A stretch of DNA of 64,000 nucleotides, taken from NCBI RefSeq assembly GCF_030347395.1, contig NZ_CP128170.1:248001-312000 (forward strand), in the 5' to 3' direction. The notes under the pieces are model-generated. The model was not told the DNA's origin and made no database searches. It saw only the letters and a list, made by a program, of their open reading frames with translations. Positions 15,594 to 24,370 of the stretch are shown in pieces. The DNA comes from Microbacterium sp. ET2. Its GTDB lineage: Bacteria > Actinomycetota > Actinomycetes > Actinomycetales > Microbacteriaceae. A program made the translations under genes and the position numbers. Positions within the stretch are counted from its first letter, which is position 1. Each line of letters opens with the position of its first letter.

Positions 15594-17089
15594 TCCAGGC
15601 CTTCCACATCGCTCAGGCCTCCGGCCAGTTCGATGAAGCGCTGCTCGAGCGTCAGTTCGCCGCGCACCTCGTCGATGGTGCCCTCCGCCAGCACCTGACC
15701 TGCCACGATGACCGCGACCCGCGAGCAGACCCGCTCGACGAACTCCATCCCGTGACTGGACAGGATGACCGTCCCGCCGTGCGAGACGTAGGCGGACAGG
15801 ATGTCGAGGATCACCGCGCTGGAGACCGGGTCAACGGACTCGAACGGCTCGTCCAGCACCAGGAGCCGCGGCGAGTGGATCAGCGCGCCGGCGAGCATGA
15901 TCTTCTTCACCATCCCGGCCGAGTAGTCCGACACCACGCGGTGCAGAGCGTCGGTGAGGTCGAATGCGCGAGCAAGGTCGGCGGTTCGCGCCTCGACCAC
16001 CGACGAGGGAAGCCCCCGGAGCACGCCGTAGTAATAGAGGAGCTGACGTCCCGTGAGTCGGTCGAACGTGCGCAGCCGGTCGGGCAGCACCCCCATGACC
16101 TTCTTGGCCTGCAGGGGCTTGGCTCCGGCGTCGACGTCGCCGATGCGGATGGTGCCCCGATCGGGGCGCAGCAGACCGGCGATCATCGACAGAGTTGTCG
16201 TCTTGCCCGCACCGTTCGGGCCCACCAGACCGTAGAAGGTGCCGGCGGGGATCGTGAGGTCGATCCCATCGACGGCGCGCGTTCCCCCGAACGACTTCGA
16301 CACACCGCGCACCGTGAGGGCCGCGTGATCGACGTCGGGCTCGGGGAGGTCCAGGCTGTCCGCGAGTGAGAGCGGCGCGCTGTCCCTGAGACGAGAGGAC
16401 GCGGTCTCCTCCGACATCTCATCGGACTCGGGCTCGGGCTCGGCGACGGTCGGCTCGGGGCTCGAGGACTGTTCGACCGGAGTGTCGACAGCCAGCACTT
16501 CCTCGGCGCGGCCTTCCTCGACCGGGGACTCTTCTGCGGGGGTCTCCTCGACCGAGACCGTCGCGGGAATCACGGGAAGGGGTGGGCGGGGCGGGATGAT
16601 GATCGCGTCATCCCGCACCGCCGGCAGAGGCGGCACCGGAGGAACGACGAGGGCGGCGGGAGGTGACGCGTCCGGCCCCGCCTCTGGCGCGGCGACGACA
16701 TCCGGCGCGTCGGCGCCCGAGCTGTGCGGAGCGCGAGGTGCGGTCGCGTTCTTCACCGCGGTGTTCTCGGCCGCACTGTCCTCCGTGGCAGGAGCCTTCT
16801 GCGCAGGCGTCTTCCGTGCGGGAGTCTTCCGCGCGGGGGTCTTCCGCGGCGCGCTCTTCCGCGGCGCCCGAGGTGTTCGCGGCGAGCTCTGAGCGCTCTG
16901 CGCCTTCGCCGGTCCCGACGCGGCAGGTGCGGTCACTTCCGGGGCGGGTGGCTCCGCGTCATCCTCGGGATCGGATGCCGCCAGGGGCGGAACAAGCTTG
17001 ATCTCGACCTCGCGCGCCACAACGCCGTGGTCGTCACTGTCGGCGCGAGCCGTGTCAGCGTCGTCGGGCATCGGGAGTGAGGGAGTCAC
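15569..17089 (-). CDS. ABC transporter ATPase with long disordered N-terminus
   Basis: The last 260 residues or so are a complete ABC ATPase: Walker A GPNGAGKTTT, the signature region around 'DYSAGMVKKIMLAGALI', Walker B 'LLVLDEPFESVDP' and the H-loop 'SSHGMEF'. It energises the membrane protein encoded next. Unusually, about 240 residues precede it and look disordered: acidic patches and Lys/Arg-Thr-Pro-Ala repeats (PARKTPARKTPAQKAP, about 80-100), then long runs of Pro, Ala, Glu and Val. The start is ambiguous between GTG 17089 and ATG 17071; neither has a clear ribosome-binding site. Confidence 0.82.
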   Translation of the reverse strand: MTPSLPMPDDADTARADSDDHGVVAREVEIKLVPPLAASDPEDDAEPPAPEVTAPAASGPAKAQSAQSSPRTPRAPRKSAPRKTPARKTPARKTPAQKAPATEDSAAENTAVKNATAPRAPHSSGADAPDVVAAPEAGPDASPPAALVVPPVPPLPAVRDDAIIIPPRPPLPVIPATVSVEETPAEESPVEEGRAEEVLAVDTPVEQSSSPEPTVAEPEPESDEMSEETASSRLRDSAPLSLADSLDLPEPDVDHAALTVRGVSKSFGGTRAVDGIDLTIPAGTFYGLVGPNGAGKTTTLSMIAGLLRPDRGTIRIGDVDAGAKPLQAKKVMGVLPDRLRTFDRLTGRQLLYYYGVLRGLPSSVVEARTADLARAFDLTDALHRVVSDYSAGMVKKIMLAGALIHSPRLLVLDEPFESVDPVSSAVILDILSAYVSHGGTVILSSHGMEFVERVCSRVAVIVAGQVLAEGTIDEVRGELTLEQRFIELAGGLSDVEGLEWLHTFSD

Positions 17090-17240
17090 TGCATCACGCT
17101 ATCAAGCGCATCCGATTCGGCGAACGGGTTGTGAGGGAACCGTCATTGTTCGATATATCACAAACCTGCAACGACGGGAAGGTATTATGCCTGCTCACAG
17201 GGGATATGGCTACCATCAGATGGGCACAACGGAGTGTCCA

Positions 17241-17254
17241 GTCGGTTAACCGAC
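17241..17254. promoter_or_regulatory. Perfect 14-bp palindrome, candidate operator
   Basis: GTCGGTTAACCGAC is its own reverse complement. It lies 28 bases before the preferred start of the nucleotidyltransferase gene, in a gap that is A/T-richer than its surroundings and also contains a TATTAT -10-like box (17183-17188). The size and symmetry fit a dimeric helix-turn-helix regulator site. Confidence 0.4.
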
Positions 17255-17282
17255 AGTGAACCACACACTCCAGGAGCAGATC

Positions 17283-17975
17283 TTGACCGTTCAGACCGTA
17301 ATTCTCGCCGCGGGCATGGGCTCGCGACTCGGCCGCAGCCTGCCCAAGCCGCTGACGGAGCTGAACGACGGCCGCAGCATCATGCAGCAGCAGCACGACA
17401 ACATCCGTGCCGCATTCGGTGATGATGCGCGCATCACCACGGTGGTCGGCTACCGGGCCGAGGCCATCGTCGATGCCTTCCCGAACGTGGACTACGTCTA
17501 CAACGACCGGTACGACCAGACCAACACGTCGAAGTCGTTGCTTCGCGCTCTGGGCGCGACCGGTAGGGGCGGCGTGCTCTGGATGAACGGCGATGTCGTA
17601 TTCGACCCGCGCGTGCTCGGCCGGGCGATCGACCTCATCGAGAACGACCGTTCCTTCGTCACCGTCAACACCGCGAAGGTCTCCGACGAAGAGGTCAAGT
17701 ACACCCTCGGCGAGGACGGCTTCGTCAAGGAGCTCTCCAAGACCGTTTCCGGCGGAATCGGCGAGGCTGTCGGCATCAACTACATCTCCAGCCGTGACAA
17801 GCGCGCGTTCATCCGCCAGCTGAACCGCGTCGCCGACCAGGATTACTTCGAGCGCGCGCTCGAACTGGCGATCCTCGAGGACGGACTGCAGCTGCGGGTC
17901 ATGGACATCTCGGATCTGTACGCGGTCGAAGTCGACTTCGCCGAAGACCTCGAGCGGGCGAATCTCTACGTCTGA
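17283..17975 (+). CDS. LicC-like nucleotidyltransferase (NTP-transferase fold)
   Basis: A sugar/alcohol-phosphate nucleotidyltransferase of 230 residues. The N-terminal VILAAGMGSRLG is the nucleotide-binding loop, with Lys in 'LPKPL'. 'VYNDRYDQTNTSKSLL' matches the pattern of CTP:phosphocholine cytidylyltransferases such as LicC, and 'LWMNGDVVFD' carries the metal-binding Asp. The product is probably a CDP-linked group. With CDP-glycerol-transferase-family genes 3-8 kb downstream, it may activate glycerol- or ribitol-like phosphate for a wall polymer, but the substrate is inference. TTG 17283 is preferred because AGGAG lies 7 bases upstream; GTG 17256, nine codons earlier, abuts the palindrome and has no ribosome-binding site. 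Confidence 0.75.
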   Translation: MTVQTVILAAGMGSRLGRSLPKPLTELNDGRSIMQQQHDNIRAAFGDDARITTVVGYRAEAIVDAFPNVDYVYNDRYDQTNTSKSLLRALGATGRGGVLWMNGDVVFDPRVLGRAIDLIENDRSFVTVNTAKVSDEEVKYTLGEDGFVKELSKTVSGGIGEAVGINYISSRDKRAFIRQLNRVADQDYFERALELAILEDGLQLRVMDISDLYAVEVDFAEDLERANLYV

Positions 17976-18050
17976 CCCCCCCGCCTGAGGCCCAGCTGCC
18001 CGAAGTCAACACCCAGGGGGCTGACGAGACCGGCTCGTAGGATCGCCGTC

Positions 18051-18995
18051 ATGGCTGAGAAGGTGCACCGCATCCACTCGATGACCGATGACGCCCCGTG
18101 GCACGGGGGCCTCCCACCCGCGGGGTCGGACGAGCACCCGCACGTCGTCCGTCTTCTGGATCGGGTCATCGCCATCCAGCGTCCCGTGGTGCTCGCGCAC
18201 CTTCGCAGCATTCGACTTCGCCACCCGGATGCGACGCCGGCGCAGATCATCCGCATCCTCGAACGCCGCTACCTCGCCGCCGTCACCACAGGCGGGGCGG
18301 CGGTCGGAGCGACCGCTGTCGTACCGGGCGTCGGCACTGGTGTCACCCTCGCCCTGAGCGGAGTGGAGACGGTGGGTATCCTCGAAGCGACGACGCTCTT
18401 CGCACAGTCGATCGCCGAGGTGCACGGGATCGCCGTTGCCGACCCCGACAGGGCGCGAGCGCTCGTCCTGACCCTGATGCTCGGCACCGAAGGTGTAGAC
18501 CTCCTGCGCCAGCTCGCTCAGCAGGCGAGCGGCAAGGGTCCGGGCCGCGACTCGTACTGGGGCGAGATCATCACGAAGTCCCTTCCTCGCGCGGCGGTCG
18601 GGCCTCTGGCCGACCGCTTGAAGTCGACCTTCGTCCGGCAGTTCGCCGCCCGCGGGGGTGCGAGCTGGTTGGGAAAGGCGCTCCCCTTCGGCATCGGCGC
18701 CGTCGTGGGAGGCGCGGGCAACCACATCCTCGGTCGACGCGTGCTCGTCGGTTCCCGACGCGCCTTCGGGCTGCCGCCGGACATCCTGCCGGCCGACGTG
18801 GAGCCGCGGCCCGGGGCACGGCGGGTGGAGTCTGCGGCTGTGGGTGGCTTGAGACGCGCGGGGGTGTTGGTCGCCGGAGCGACCGGGACGATGGCGCGCG
18901 CAATCAGTCCGGGACGCCAGAGGCGCGGGACGGAGCAGCCGGTCGACGCGACTCCCCCGCAGGACGGTGAGGAGGAGGGAACAAACGAAATCTGA
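18051..18995 (+). CDS. Conserved actinobacterial membrane-associated protein, unknown
   Basis: I do not recognise a firm family. The 314-residue protein has a soluble N-terminus of about 75 residues and a Gly/Ala/Val-rich hydrophobic stretch (about 78-110, with GAAVGATAVVPGVGTGVTLALSG) that could be one or two membrane helices. A region follows with 'GKALPFGIGAVVGGAGNHILGR' (about 205-227), and the Arg/Ala-rich tail ends with acidic residues. The Gly-rich hydrophobic hairpin recalls EcsC-like proteins, but the match is weak. It stands alone between the nucleotidyltransferase and the HNH gene. Confidence 0.7.
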   Translation: MAEKVHRIHSMTDDAPWHGGLPPAGSDEHPHVVRLLDRVIAIQRPVVLAHLRSIRLRHPDATPAQIIRILERRYLAAVTTGGAAVGATAVVPGVGTGVTLALSGVETVGILEATTLFAQSIAEVHGIAVADPDRARALVLTLMLGTEGVDLLRQLAQQASGKGPGRDSYWGEIITKSLPRAAVGPLADRLKSTFVRQFAARGGASWLGKALPFGIGAVVGGAGNHILGRRVLVGSRRAFGLPPDILPADVEPRPGARRVESAAVGGLRRAGVLVAGATGTMARAISPGRQRRGTEQPVDATPPQDGEEEGTNEI

Positions 18996-19072
18996 CTCGG
19001 ACCGACATTCCGTTCAACCTGGGGTTGAGAGTTTCGGGTTCGGATGTCGGAGGTCGATGCCATGCTTCATAC

Positions 19073-20443
19073 ATGCGTTCGAACCCGCGGCTCACCCTCC
19101 TCAGTGACGAGGACCGGAGTGAGCTGACCGGCGTTCTCACGCGGGTGGAAGCCGCTCAAGAGGCGCTCGCGGCCGCGGAAGCCGAGCAGACCCGCGCGCT
19201 CGCCGAGGCGGGGGCGTTCGCGGCACGGCTGGCGGAGGGGTCGTCGGTGGTGGTGCGGGACAGGGATATGGCGTTGCGGGGTGTCGCGGCCGAGATCGCC
19301 GCAGCGGTCCGACTGTCGGACCGGTCGGTGCAGCGCCAGATCGATAGTGCGTTCGCGTTGGTGAACGACTACCCCGCGACGGTGCACTGCCTCGAGAAGG
19401 GGCTGATCACCCGCGCGCATGTCGCGGTGGTCGAGGATGTCGGGCGGCGGCTGCCGATCGAGCTGAAGGGCGAGTTCGATCAACTCGCTGCCGAGATCTG
19501 TCTGGACGAGACCCCCGGGCGGGCTCGTGCGGATTTGGAGATCATCGCCGAGCGGATGCACCCCAGGTCGCTCACCGAACGGCATGGGGAGGCGTTCCGG
19601 CAGCGGAAGATCGTCCGGTACTCGATCGGGGAGGGGATGTCGGAGTTGCGGTCTGTGCATTCCACGGTGCTGATCGAGGGGATCTTCCAGCGGGTCACCG
19701 ACCAGGCGAATGAGGTCATCGCCGCCCGGGAACCGGGATCGGGCGACACCCGGTCCCTGGACGAGGTCCGGGCCGACCTGTTCACCGACATGCTCCTCAC
19801 CTCCACTCCCGCGATCGACCCCACCGGCGACCAGCCGGGAGGGCTCGGAGCGATCACGGCGAAGGTGCAGGTCGTGATCCCCGTCATGGCCCTCATGGGA
19901 CAAAGCGACGTCCCCTGCGACCTCGCCGGGGTCGGACCCATCGACGCGAAGACAGCCCGGCTGCTCGCAGGCAACAGTCACGGGACGTGGGAGCGGCTGC
20001 TGACCCACCCCATCACCGGGTTGACGATGGCGGTGGACACCTACCAGCGCACCAAACCGATGGACCGATTCCTCAAAGGCAGGGACAAACACTGCCGGTG
20101 GCCCGGATGCCGCATGCCCGCCCGCAAATGCGAAGTCGACCACAACCATGACGCCGCCCTGGGTGGGAAAACCGAGATCTGCAACCTCTGCTGCCTGTGC
20201 CAAAGACACCACAGCATGAAACAGTTCACCGCCTGGAAAGTCCGACAACTCCCCGGTGGAGTGATGGAGTGGACCTCACCCACCGGGCGGATCCACATCG
20301 ACAACCCACCCGGTCACGGGGTGCACTTCACCCCGGAAGAGGATCTCCCGGATGATCTGTGGGCGAAGTGGACGAATCCCGGCCTGGAGTTCCGGATCAC
20401 CGACGAACCCGCCGACAACCCCCACGAACCCGCACCCTTCTGA
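19073..20443 (+). CDS. 13E12/DUF222 HNH endonuclease-like protein
   Basis: A member of the 13E12-repeat family, multicopy in many actinobacteria and often treated as selfish or mobile. The 456 residues consist of a long helical DUF222 region (about 15-300) and a C-terminal HNH module (about 325-400). In that module 'HCRWPGCRMPARKCEVDHNHD' carries the first Cys pair and catalytic His, 'GGKTEICNLCCLCQRHH' the Asn/Cys/His part. The motif is intact, so nuclease activity is possible. ATG 19073 starts the family-like region. Its target and its usefulness to the host are unknown. It lies inside the region of wall-polymer genes without being related to them. Confidence 0.8.
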   Translation: MRSNPRLTLLSDEDRSELTGVLTRVEAAQEALAAAEAEQTRALAEAGAFAARLAEGSSVVVRDRDMALRGVAAEIAAAVRLSDRSVQRQIDSAFALVNDYPATVHCLEKGLITRAHVAVVEDVGRRLPIELKGEFDQLAAEICLDETPGRARADLEIIAERMHPRSLTERHGEAFRQRKIVRYSIGEGMSELRSVHSTVLIEGIFQRVTDQANEVIAAREPGSGDTRSLDEVRADLFTDMLLTSTPAIDPTGDQPGGLGAITAKVQVVIPVMALMGQSDVPCDLAGVGPIDAKTARLLAGNSHGTWERLLTHPITGLTMAVDTYQRTKPMDRFLKGRDKHCRWPGCRMPARKCEVDHNHDAALGGKTEICNLCCLCQRHHSMKQFTAWKVRQLPGGVMEWTSPTGRIHIDNPPGHGVHFTPEEDLPDDLWAKWTNPGLEFRITDEPADNPHEPAPF

Positions 20444-20472
20444 ACGCGTAGACGCGCGGCGCGACGGCGCCG

Positions 20473-21765
20473 TCAGTCGAGCTCCTCTTCCCCCTCGCGG
20501 TCTCCGGAGTCCTGGACATCGTCCTCGCCGTCGTCCGACCCGGCGCTGCGCAGATGCCAGTCCTCCCATGAAGCCATCAGATCTGCCACGGCGGCATGGA
20601 ACCTTTCCGTGGCAGCCCCGGGCGTGGTGTCACCGAAGTAGTGGCGCACCCAGTGCTGCAGCCGCGACACGGCCTCGGGATCCTGCAGCACACGATCGGT
20701 TTCGACGACCACGTCTGACGCGCGGTCGGCATCGAGCCACTCGCAGGCCGACAGGTAGCCGTGCGCGTCGATGGCGGCGGCGGGGTCTGCGGGCCGTGTG
20801 ATGAGAAGAGGCTTGCCCGCCGCGAGACGGTCGTAGACCATGGCGGAGATGTCGACGATGGCGATGTCGGCCGCGGCGAGCTGCCACCCGAGCTCGGGCT
20901 TTTCGTCGAAGACGTGGTGCGCCGACGGGTCTGCCACGTTGGCCTCGGCGAGCGCGGCGATGATGCGCCGATTGGCCGAGCCGTACTCGGGATCCACCAC
21001 ACCGGACCGAGGATGGGGACGGTACACGACGCGATGTCGACCGGTGGCGAGGAGCGCCGCCACCAGGGCCTCCCCGTGGGTGCGGATGGAGCCGTAATGC
21101 GCCGAGGGCCGATCTCCCTCCCAGGTGGGCGCGTAGAGCACCACGGTGCGCTCATCGATCGGATAGGGCACCGAGCCGGAGTAGTGATCGGCCTGCGGTC
21201 TGCCGATCTGCCGGGTCCGACGTTCGAGATCGTAGTCCCACAGCACTCTGGACAGCCGGTCGCGAGCGGCCTCGCCCGCGACGAAGGCGACGTCGTAGGC
21301 CTTGTACTGATTGGTGGTCATGTACATCTTGTCGGACTCGCCGTGGTTGATGAACACGTGCCAACGCCGCCCGTAGCGGAACATCTGGAAGTTCCGCGTG
21401 TTCTGGTTGACGTAGAAGACGATCCGGATGTCCTCTGCGACGAGGAACTGCTCGAGGTCGCGCACCGTCGGCACGAACGCCACGGGCAGCGCATCGTCCT
21501 CCATGAGGGCGCGCGCACCCGTCACCGCCCGGCTGAGCACGACGACCGGCCAGGTGCGGGCCAGCTCCTGCAGAGGGCGGTACCACTGCCGCATCTGATA
21601 CATGTTGACCGCGCCGTCGGCGAAGTACACCGCGATCCTGTAGTGATCCTTCGGGAGGGGTGGTGCGGCCGACTGACGTCGACGGACATCGGCCACGGCT
21701 GCCCGATTGTCCAGAGCCCGCCTCACCAGGGCGAGAGCCTTCCCCGCGTCGGACACCCATCTCAC
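20473..21765 (-). CDS. CDP-glycerol glycerophosphotransferase-family protein (1)
   Basis: A 430-residue GT-B-like protein of the TagF/TagB superfamily that builds poly(glycerol or ribitol phosphate) wall polymers. Motifs seen are 'INHGESDK' (about residue 135; catalytic His-Gly), 'VLYAPTWEGDR' (about 210), 'VYRPHPRSG', and 'VDISAMVYDRLAAGKPLL' near residue 310, where the usual 'TDYSS' is replaced by 'VDISA'. The tail is strongly acidic. It is transcribed away from the GT2 gene that starts at 21806. Confidence 0.82.
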   Translation of the reverse strand: MRWVSDAGKALALVRRALDNRAAVADVRRRQSAAPPLPKDHYRIAVYFADGAVNMYQMRQWYRPLQELARTWPVVVLSRAVTGARALMEDDALPVAFVPTVRDLEQFLVAEDIRIVFYVNQNTRNFQMFRYGRRWHVFINHGESDKMYMTTNQYKAYDVAFVAGEAARDRLSRVLWDYDLERRTRQIGRPQADHYSGSVPYPIDERTVVLYAPTWEGDRPSAHYGSIRTHGEALVAALLATGRHRVVYRPHPRSGVVDPEYGSANRRIIAALAEANVADPSAHHVFDEKPELGWQLAAADIAIVDISAMVYDRLAAGKPLLITRPADPAAAIDAHGYLSACEWLDADRASDVVVETDRVLQDPEAVSRLQHWVRHYFGDTTPGAATERFHAAVADLMASWEDWHLRSAGSDDGEDDVQDSGDREGEEELD

Positions 21766-21805
21766 CCGTCCAGACTAGCCAGCGGGCGCGTGACATGATC
21801 GACGG

Positions 21806-22900
21806 GTGCAGGCAGACGACCGGAAGCGACGGGATGCGCCCGCCGTCCCTGACGACGCGGGAGTGTCGTTCGTCATGCCGGTGCTGAACGAGCGCGACTA
21901 CCTGGCCCGCGCGGTCGAAACCGTGCTGATGCAGGACCTCGACGCCCCGCTCGAGCTGATCCTGGCGCTCGCGCCCTCCACCGACGGGACAACGGAGCTC
22001 GCTTCCTCCCTCGCCGCTCGCGACTCCCGCATCGTCCTCGTCGACAATCCCGCCGCCGACATCCCCGTCGGGCTGAACATCGCGATCCGTGCAAGCAGGT
22101 ACCCCACGATCGTACGAGTGGATGCGCACTCCGAACTCGAGCCCGGGTACACCCGCCGCGCACTCGACACCCTGTCGCGCGTCGGCGCCGCCAACGTCGG
22201 AGGGGTGATGCGGGCCGACGGCCGCACGCCCTTCCAGCGCGCGGTGGCGCGGGCCTACAACTCTCGAATCGGCCTGGGCGGGGGCGCGTACCACGGAGGG
22301 GCCGCCGAAGGCGATGCGGAATCGGCGTACCTCGGCGTCATGCGCCGGGCGGTCCTCGACGAGGTGGGGCTCTTCGACGAGTCGATCCGCCGCGGCGAGG
22401 ACTGGGAACTGAACCTCCGTATCCGCCGCGCCGGTTACCGGGTGTGGTTCGATCCGACGCTGTCGGTGACGTACTGGCCGCGCGAGAGCTGGACCCGCCT
22501 CGCACGGCAGTTCTTCGCCACGGGACGCTGGCGCGGCGAGCTCGTGCGCCGCTACGGCCTGGTCAACTCGATGCGCTTCTTCGCGCCGCCCGCGCTCGTG
22601 GTCACCGCTGCGGCATCCGTCGTCGTGGCCGTCCTCCAGATCTCGGGGGTCCTCAGCGGCATCCCCTCACTCCTCGCCTCCCTCGTCCACCTCCCGGTGC
22701 TCGCATACCTCGTGCTCCTCCTCGTCGTCGCCGCGGGTCCCGGCGGCGGGAGGGGGTGGCGCGACAAGACATGGACTCTCGCGGTGCTCCCGACGATGCA
22801 CCTCTCATGGGGCACGGGATTCCTCATCGGCCTCATCCGCGGCGCCGACGACACCGTCGACACCTCGCGCATCGGGGATCGCAACACGCCACTGCCCTGA
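21806..22900 (+). CDS. Family 2 glycosyltransferase
   Basis: A membrane-bound GT-A transferase of 364 residues. 'VSFVMPVLNERDYLARAV' is the start of the fold (about 18-36), 'VRVDAHSE' is the DxD-equivalent metal site (about 103), 'RRGEDWELNLRIRRAGY' carries the catalytic acid and acceptor region (about 197-213), and two or three hydrophobic segments follow residue 260. It resembles succinoglycan- or capsule-type transferases (ExoA group). The start is GTG 21806. It sits between three CDP-glycerol-transferase-family genes but on the opposite strand, and probably adds sugars to the same wall polymer. Confidence 0.82.
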   Translation: MQADDRKRRDAPAVPDDAGVSFVMPVLNERDYLARAVETVLMQDLDAPLELILALAPSTDGTTELASSLAARDSRIVLVDNPAADIPVGLNIAIRASRYPTIVRVDAHSELEPGYTRRALDTLSRVGAANVGGVMRADGRTPFQRAVARAYNSRIGLGGGAYHGGAAEGDAESAYLGVMRRAVLDEVGLFDESIRRGEDWELNLRIRRAGYRVWFDPTLSVTYWPRESWTRLARQFFATGRWRGELVRRYGLVNSMRFFAPPALVVTAAASVVVAVLQISGVLSGIPSLLASLVHLPVLAYLVLLLVVAAGPGGGRGWRDKTWTLAVLPTMHLSWGTGFLIGLIRGADDTVDTSRIGDRNTPLP

Positions 22901-22921
22901 CCGGACAGCGGTGCTGCCGCC

Positions 22922-24370
22922 TCATTCGCGCCCGATCAGCCCCTGGTCGAGGATGCGGCTGACAACGCGTTCCGCCGCCCGCCCGTCGTCGCGCCCGTTG
23001 AACGCCCGCCGCCAGGCGTCGTACTTCTCCGCGTAGGGCTCGGACTCCTCCGCCGTCAGCGCAGCGACGAGCTCCTGCTGCGTCCGCACCACGGGCCCCG
23101 GAGCACGAGCGGCGAGGTCGAAGTAGAAGCCGCGCAGCGTGCCCCGGTAGTGATCCATGTCGGGCACCAGGAAGTACATGGGCTTGCCGGTGACGCTGAA
23201 GTCGAACATCACCGACGAGTAGTCCGTGACCAGCGCGTCCGCGGCCAGGAGGAGAGCCGACGTATCCGGGTAGCCCGTGACGTCGATCACCCGCGGACCG
23301 GCCAGGTCGTGACCGGGCTGGAGCGTGCGTGAGTGGCCGCGGACGAGCACGACCGAGTCCGTCTCGGCGGCAAGGCTCGCCGGATCGATGAAGTCGACGA
23401 TCTGGTCGCGGTCGTCCCGCCAGGTGGGGGCGTAGAGGATGACCCGCTCCGCGGCCCCGATTCCCAGCGCCGCGCGCGTCATCGCGCCGTCACCGGTGAC
23501 CAGCACGTCGTTGCGCGGGTAGCCCTCGACCCACAGCGGCCGCCGCAGGAACGCGTAGGCCTTCCGCAGCACCGACGCGGCGTAGGGGTTCTGCGCCAGC
23601 AGGATGTCCCACCGGAACGACTCGCGGATGACCGCCGCCGCACGTCGCGGGTCGAAACCCGGCCGGTGAAGGGCCAGCCGCTTCAGCGGCGTGCCGTGCC
23701 AGGTCTGGAGGACGACCTGCCCGCCCCGGCGCGAGAAGCGACGGCGAAGCCAGTCATTGACGACGAGGAGGCGTGCGACGCCTCGTGCCCTCCACCAGTC
23801 GGGGCTCCCCTCGACCACGGCCACGGCTCCGTCCGGCACCACCACGGAGAGATCGGCGACGCTCCAGTAGCGGGTCACCCCAGGGGCGCGCCGGGCGAGC
23901 TCGCGATCGATGGCGAGCGGGTTGCAGCTCGCGTTGCGTCCGTAGAAGCTCTCGAAGAACACCGCGTTCTCCAGCTCCCCCGGCCTCGTCGCGTAACGAC
24001 GCTCAAGCGCGGCCTGACCCTCCCCGGAGTCGTACACCGGATCGATCGGCGGGCCGATCACGACCGCCCCGCCCCGCAGCTCGGCGCGGAGCGTGCCGAG
24101 GAGACTCGTCGCGACATCCGGCACCTCGACGTCATCGATCCCCGGGCCGCTCACGCGCAGCGCGTACGAGCCGCGAGGAAGCGGGAGATCCGGTCCACCC
24201 CAGCGCGCGACGTGCAGCGGCAGATCCACCCGCCAGCCATCCTCACCGGCGACGACGTCCGCCGACACATGCGCTCGCGGCCCCTCGAGGCTCGCACGCT
24301 GGGGCGCCGGGCCGGTGCCCGACAGCAGAAGGGCGGGCTCGGGTTCGGCGTGGAAGCGGGCGTCTGTCAT
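22922..24370 (-). CDS. CDP-glycerol glycerophosphotransferase-family protein (2)
   Basis: A 482-residue enzyme of the TagF/TagB superfamily. An N-terminal beta-rich region of about 100 residues precedes the transferase. The motifs are complete: 'LQTWHGTPLKRLA' (about 240), 'VILYAPTWRDDRDQ' (about 310), 'VLVRGHSRT' and 'ALVTDYSSVMFDFSVTGKPMYFL' (about 385-405, quoted in part). ATG 24370 overlaps the stop of the upstream family member (ATGA), so the two are coupled; the frame reaching back to 24928 is a shadow of that gene. Its likely role is polymerising or priming glycerol-phosphate units of a teichoic-acid-like polymer. Confidence 0.85.
   Translation of the reverse strand: MTDARFHAEPEPALLLSGTGPAPQRASLEGPRAHVSADVVAGEDGWRVDLPLHVARWGGPDLPLPRGSYALRVSGPGIDDVEVPDVATSLLGTLRAELRGGAVVIGPPIDPVYDSGEGQAALERRYATRPGELENAVFFESFYGRNASCNPLAIDRELARRAPGVTRYWSVADLSVVVPDGAVAVVEGSPDWWRARGVARLLVVNDWLRRRFSRRGGQVVLQTWHGTPLKRLALHRPGFDPRRAAAVIRESFRWDILLAQNPYAASVLRKAYAFLRRPLWVEGYPRNDVLVTGDGAMTRAALGIGAAERVILYAPTWRDDRDQIVDFIDPASLAAETDSVVLVRGHSRTLQPGHDLAGPRVIDVTGYPDTSALLLAADALVTDYSSVMFDFSVTGKPMYFLVPDMDHYRGTLRGFYFDLAARAPGPVVRTQQELVAALTAEESEPYAEKYDAWRRAFNGRDDGRAAERVVSRILDQGLIGRE

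Noticed and set aside
20463..20474. Palindrome GACGGCGCCGTC after the HNH gene as a terminator
   Set aside because: It has no T-run and no loop, and such palindromes are frequent in this base composition.
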